Positions 5,706 through 7,121 of a stretch of DNA of 7,121 nt are shown in pieces. Source of the DNA: Holosporales bacterium (lineage in GTDB: Bacteria; Pseudomonadota; Alphaproteobacteria; RUG11792). The DNA lies in the NCBI GenBank assembly GCA_031267075.1, contig JAIRZU010000032.1, positions 1 through 7,121 of the forward strand, in the 5' to 3' direction. Each line of letters opens with the position of its first letter. The first letter of the stretch is position 1. Below the pieces are notes generated by a model. That model searched no databases, was not told where the DNA came from, and saw only the letters and a program-made list of their open reading frames with translations. Both the position numbers and the translations under genes were made by a program.

Positions 5706-6998
5706 ATGGTACAAGCAGCTGTGAAGACTTCATCGAAATCTAGCAAAGGGATCGTTACGATACTCACGTTGATGATTTCAATAACCGTCGGCCTCACATT
5801 CCCTGAGTTTGGGAAGTCAGTGAAGCCAGCCAGTGACATATTCCTGACCCTGATATTCATCCCAGTCATCCCGATCATATTCGCGTCCATAACGTATAAC
5901 ATCACCAAGATCATCACCGACAAGGAGAGTGGGATTAAAATCTCGAGGACCATTATCATGTTCTTCTTGGCCCTCATCTGCGCTGGGATTATAGGCTGTC
6001 TCGTCTGCGTCCTTATGAACCCTGGGGATTCGCTCTCGAAGTCAGCAGAGGTATCAAACATGATATTCCAGGATATGCAAAAGTCGATGCTGACCCTATC
6101 GTACACAGACATACTCGACTCTGCTCAGAGCTTCTCGATCCTAGATTTCATAGCTGCACTACTCCCGAAGAACCCCTTTGAAGCCTTCGCAAATGGAAGC
6201 ATAATCCAGATTCTATCGCTATCAATCCTGTGCGGAGTCGCTATCGCTGCGCTGGATAATAGGAAGAGAGGCATGGCCCTCAAGGCCCTGGACGTCATGA
6301 TGGTTCTGTTCAAAAGGGTGCTAGACATTCCAGTTAAGATCCTCCCGCTTGGGTTGTTCTTCACGATCACAAGCAACATCGCCAGGATAAATCCCGACGT
6401 CCTCATGTCGATGAAGGAGTTTTGCATCAGTGTGATCTTAGGCTTCCTAGGATTGATAATCCTCGCGATACTGCTTCTCATAATCTATAGCCCCGTGAAG
6501 ATAACATCATCGTTAGCCGGCCTGAAGGACCCGGTTGTTATAGCCTTCTCCACATGCAGCAACCAAGCAACCATCCCATTTCTAATAACGGCGTTGGTGA
6601 GTGAATTTAAGCTCGCTGAGAATGCTGTGAATATCGAAATCCCGCTTGGGGTAACAATGTGCAGAGTCGGCAACGTTGCCTACTACGCCTTCATCGCCGT
6701 CTTCATCGCCGCCCTTTATAATGAACCATTATCGATATACCAGTACGTCTTCATAATAGCTGGCTCTGTGATAGTTAGCTTCGCGGCAACGGGGGTATCA
6801 GGAATCATCGCCATCGGTATGGTGTCAATGGTACTAGACCCACTTAACCTCCCAATAGATTCAATGCTTGCATTGCTGATAATTATCGACCCTGTGGTCG
6901 ATCCATTCAGAACGGCTACATCGTTGATAATGAACGCCGCCCTATCGTGCTTGGTCATCAACAAAAATAGAGAGAGACGCTACGAGGCCGCCGCCTGA
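5706..6998 (+). CDS. SLC1/DAACS-family amino acid or dicarboxylate symporter, with altered cation site
   Basis: A polytopic inner-membrane carrier of 430 residues, normal length for the GltP/DctA superfamily. Family landmarks are the helical N-terminal scaffold, LPKNPFEAFANGSIIQIL (153-170; family iPxNxxxAxxxgxxLqii), the HP1 Ser-rich loop as STCSNQATIP (282-291), and the TM8 block DPVVDPFRTATS (395-406). In TM8, D399 and R402 correspond to the GltPh residues that hold the substrate amino group and acidic side chain (D394, R397), favouring an acidic amino acid or dicarboxylate. However, the TM7 NMDGT motif is replaced by CRVGN (319-323). The TM8 positions equivalent to GltPh N401 and D405 are S406 and N410, so several Na+-site ligands are gone. 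An AGGAG (5695-5699) lies 6 bases before the ATG, 15 bases after the cyclase stop: same operon. Nine of ten Arg codons are AGA/AGG. Substrate and coupling ion remain uncertain. Confidence 0.88.
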   Translation: MVQAAVKTSSKSSKGIVTILTLMISITVGLTFPEFGKSVKPASDIFLTLIFIPVIPIIFASITYNITKIITDKESGIKISRTIIMFFLALICAGIIGCLVCVLMNPGDSLSKSAEVSNMIFQDMQKSMLTLSYTDILDSAQSFSILDFIAALLPKNPFEAFANGSIIQILSLSILCGVAIAALDNRKRGMALKALDVMMVLFKRVLDIPVKILPLGLFFTITSNIARINPDVLMSMKEFCISVILGFLGLIILAILLLIIYSPVKITSSLAGLKDPVVIAFSTCSNQATIPFLITALVSEFKLAENAVNIEIPLGVTMCRVGNVAYYAFIAVFIAALYNEPLSIYQYVFIIAGSVIVSFAATGVSGIIAIGMVSMVLDPLNLPIDSMLALLIIIDPVVDPFRTATSLIMNAALSCLVINKNRERRYEAAA

Positions 6999-7032
6999 AG
7001 TAAGAACCAGTCTTCATGAAGAGATAAAACTT

Positions 7033-7041
7033 TGGTAGAAT
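7033..7041 (+). promoter_or_regulatory. Possible extended -10 element of the IS5-type transposase
   Basis: TGG followed by TAGAAT (7036-7041) matches an extended -10 (TGN-TATAAT, one mismatch). No good -35 is visible 16-18 bases upstream. It lies about 32 bases before the transposase ATG, a suitable spacing. Confidence 0.3.
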
Positions 7042-7073
7042 GTGAAATGTTGCTGTAAAAAACGAGGCCTGAC

Positions 7074-7121
7074 ATGGCATACCAGAGTGATTTAACCGAT
7101 AATCAGTGGGAATTGATAAAA
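7074..7121 (+). CDS. IS5-family transposase, N-terminal fragment (cut by window end)
   Basis: The 16 visible codons read MAYQSDLTDNQWELIK. This matches the start of IS5/IS427-group DDE transposases (pattern M-x-Y-x-S-D-L-T-D-x-Q-W-x-L-I), whose N-terminal DUF4096-type domain has exactly this S/D-L-T-D-x-(E/Q)-W core. A ribosome-binding site, GAGG (7064-7067), lies 6 bases upstream of the ATG. The gene runs off the window, so integrity cannot be judged. The left end of the element must fall between the symporter stop (6998) and 7073, but I could not place its terminal inverted repeat without the other end. Confidence 0.85.
   Translation, partial: MAYQSDLTDNQWELIK

Noticed and set aside
5525..6112. 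195-codon minus-strand open frame
   Set aside because: It is antisense to the cyclase C-terminus and the symporter N-terminus; its hydrophobicity is the expected mirror of the membrane-helix codons.
7011..7022. TCTTCATGAAGA, a 12-base perfect palindrome, as the symporter terminator or the IS end
   Set aside because: It allows only a 4-bp stem with a 4-base loop and no T-run, and no matching IS end is in the window to test it as an inverted repeat.

Overview
The window looks like a chromosomal segment of a diderm bacterium of intermediate GC content. It carries a lipobox-bearing lipoprotein, a lipoyl synthase, a prepilin-peptidase-like membrane protein and traces of two insertion-sequence families. 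Arginine is written mostly as AGA/AGG (9 of the 10 Arg codons in the transporter gene at 5706-6998), and ATA is a common isoleucine codon. I cannot name the lineage with confidence: nothing in the window is taxon-diagnostic, and the codon habit and decaying IS remnants fit several host-associated or amino-acid-dependent groups.

Left part (1-2160). A 210-residue cytoplasmic protein of unknown function runs on the + strand. It converges on a two-gene minus-strand operon: lipA (lipoyl synthase, start best placed at 2052 rather than the longer ORF start at 2160), followed with a 16-base overlap by a small integral membrane protein resembling the A24 prepilin peptidase family. A compact rho-independent-like terminator lies just past the end of that operon, and an extended -10 promoter lies upstream of lipA.

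Middle (2161-2595). This stretch of about 435 bases has no intact gene. It holds the C-terminal remnant of an IS110-family transposase (about 2231-2365). Directly over its stop codon is a long imperfect hairpin (about 25 paired positions, 2362-2416), followed by weaker stem-loops. Then comes an AT-rich leader with a sigma70-like promoter and a short direct repeat.

Right part (2596-6998). Three tightly packed + strand genes almost certainly form one operon: (i) a lipoprotein family-3 solute-binding protein; (ii) a 714-residue membrane class III adenylate cyclase with a periplasmic double-Cache sensor, HAMP linker, complete catalytic domain and TPR-like tail, starting in a 4-base ATGA overlap; (iii) an SLC1/DAACS amino-acid/dicarboxylate symporter homologue 15 bases further on, behind a strong ribosome-binding site. 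The first two suggest detection of a periplasmic amino acid coupled to cAMP synthesis, and the third suggests uptake of a related substrate. No ABC permease or ATPase is present. The transporter keeps the substrate-binding Asp and Arg of the family but has lost several cation-site residues. This SBP-cyclase-symporter set is the most interesting unit here.

End (6999-7121). After a short spacer the window ends inside the 5' end of an IS5-family transposase gene, so an insertion sequence lies immediately downstream of the operon.
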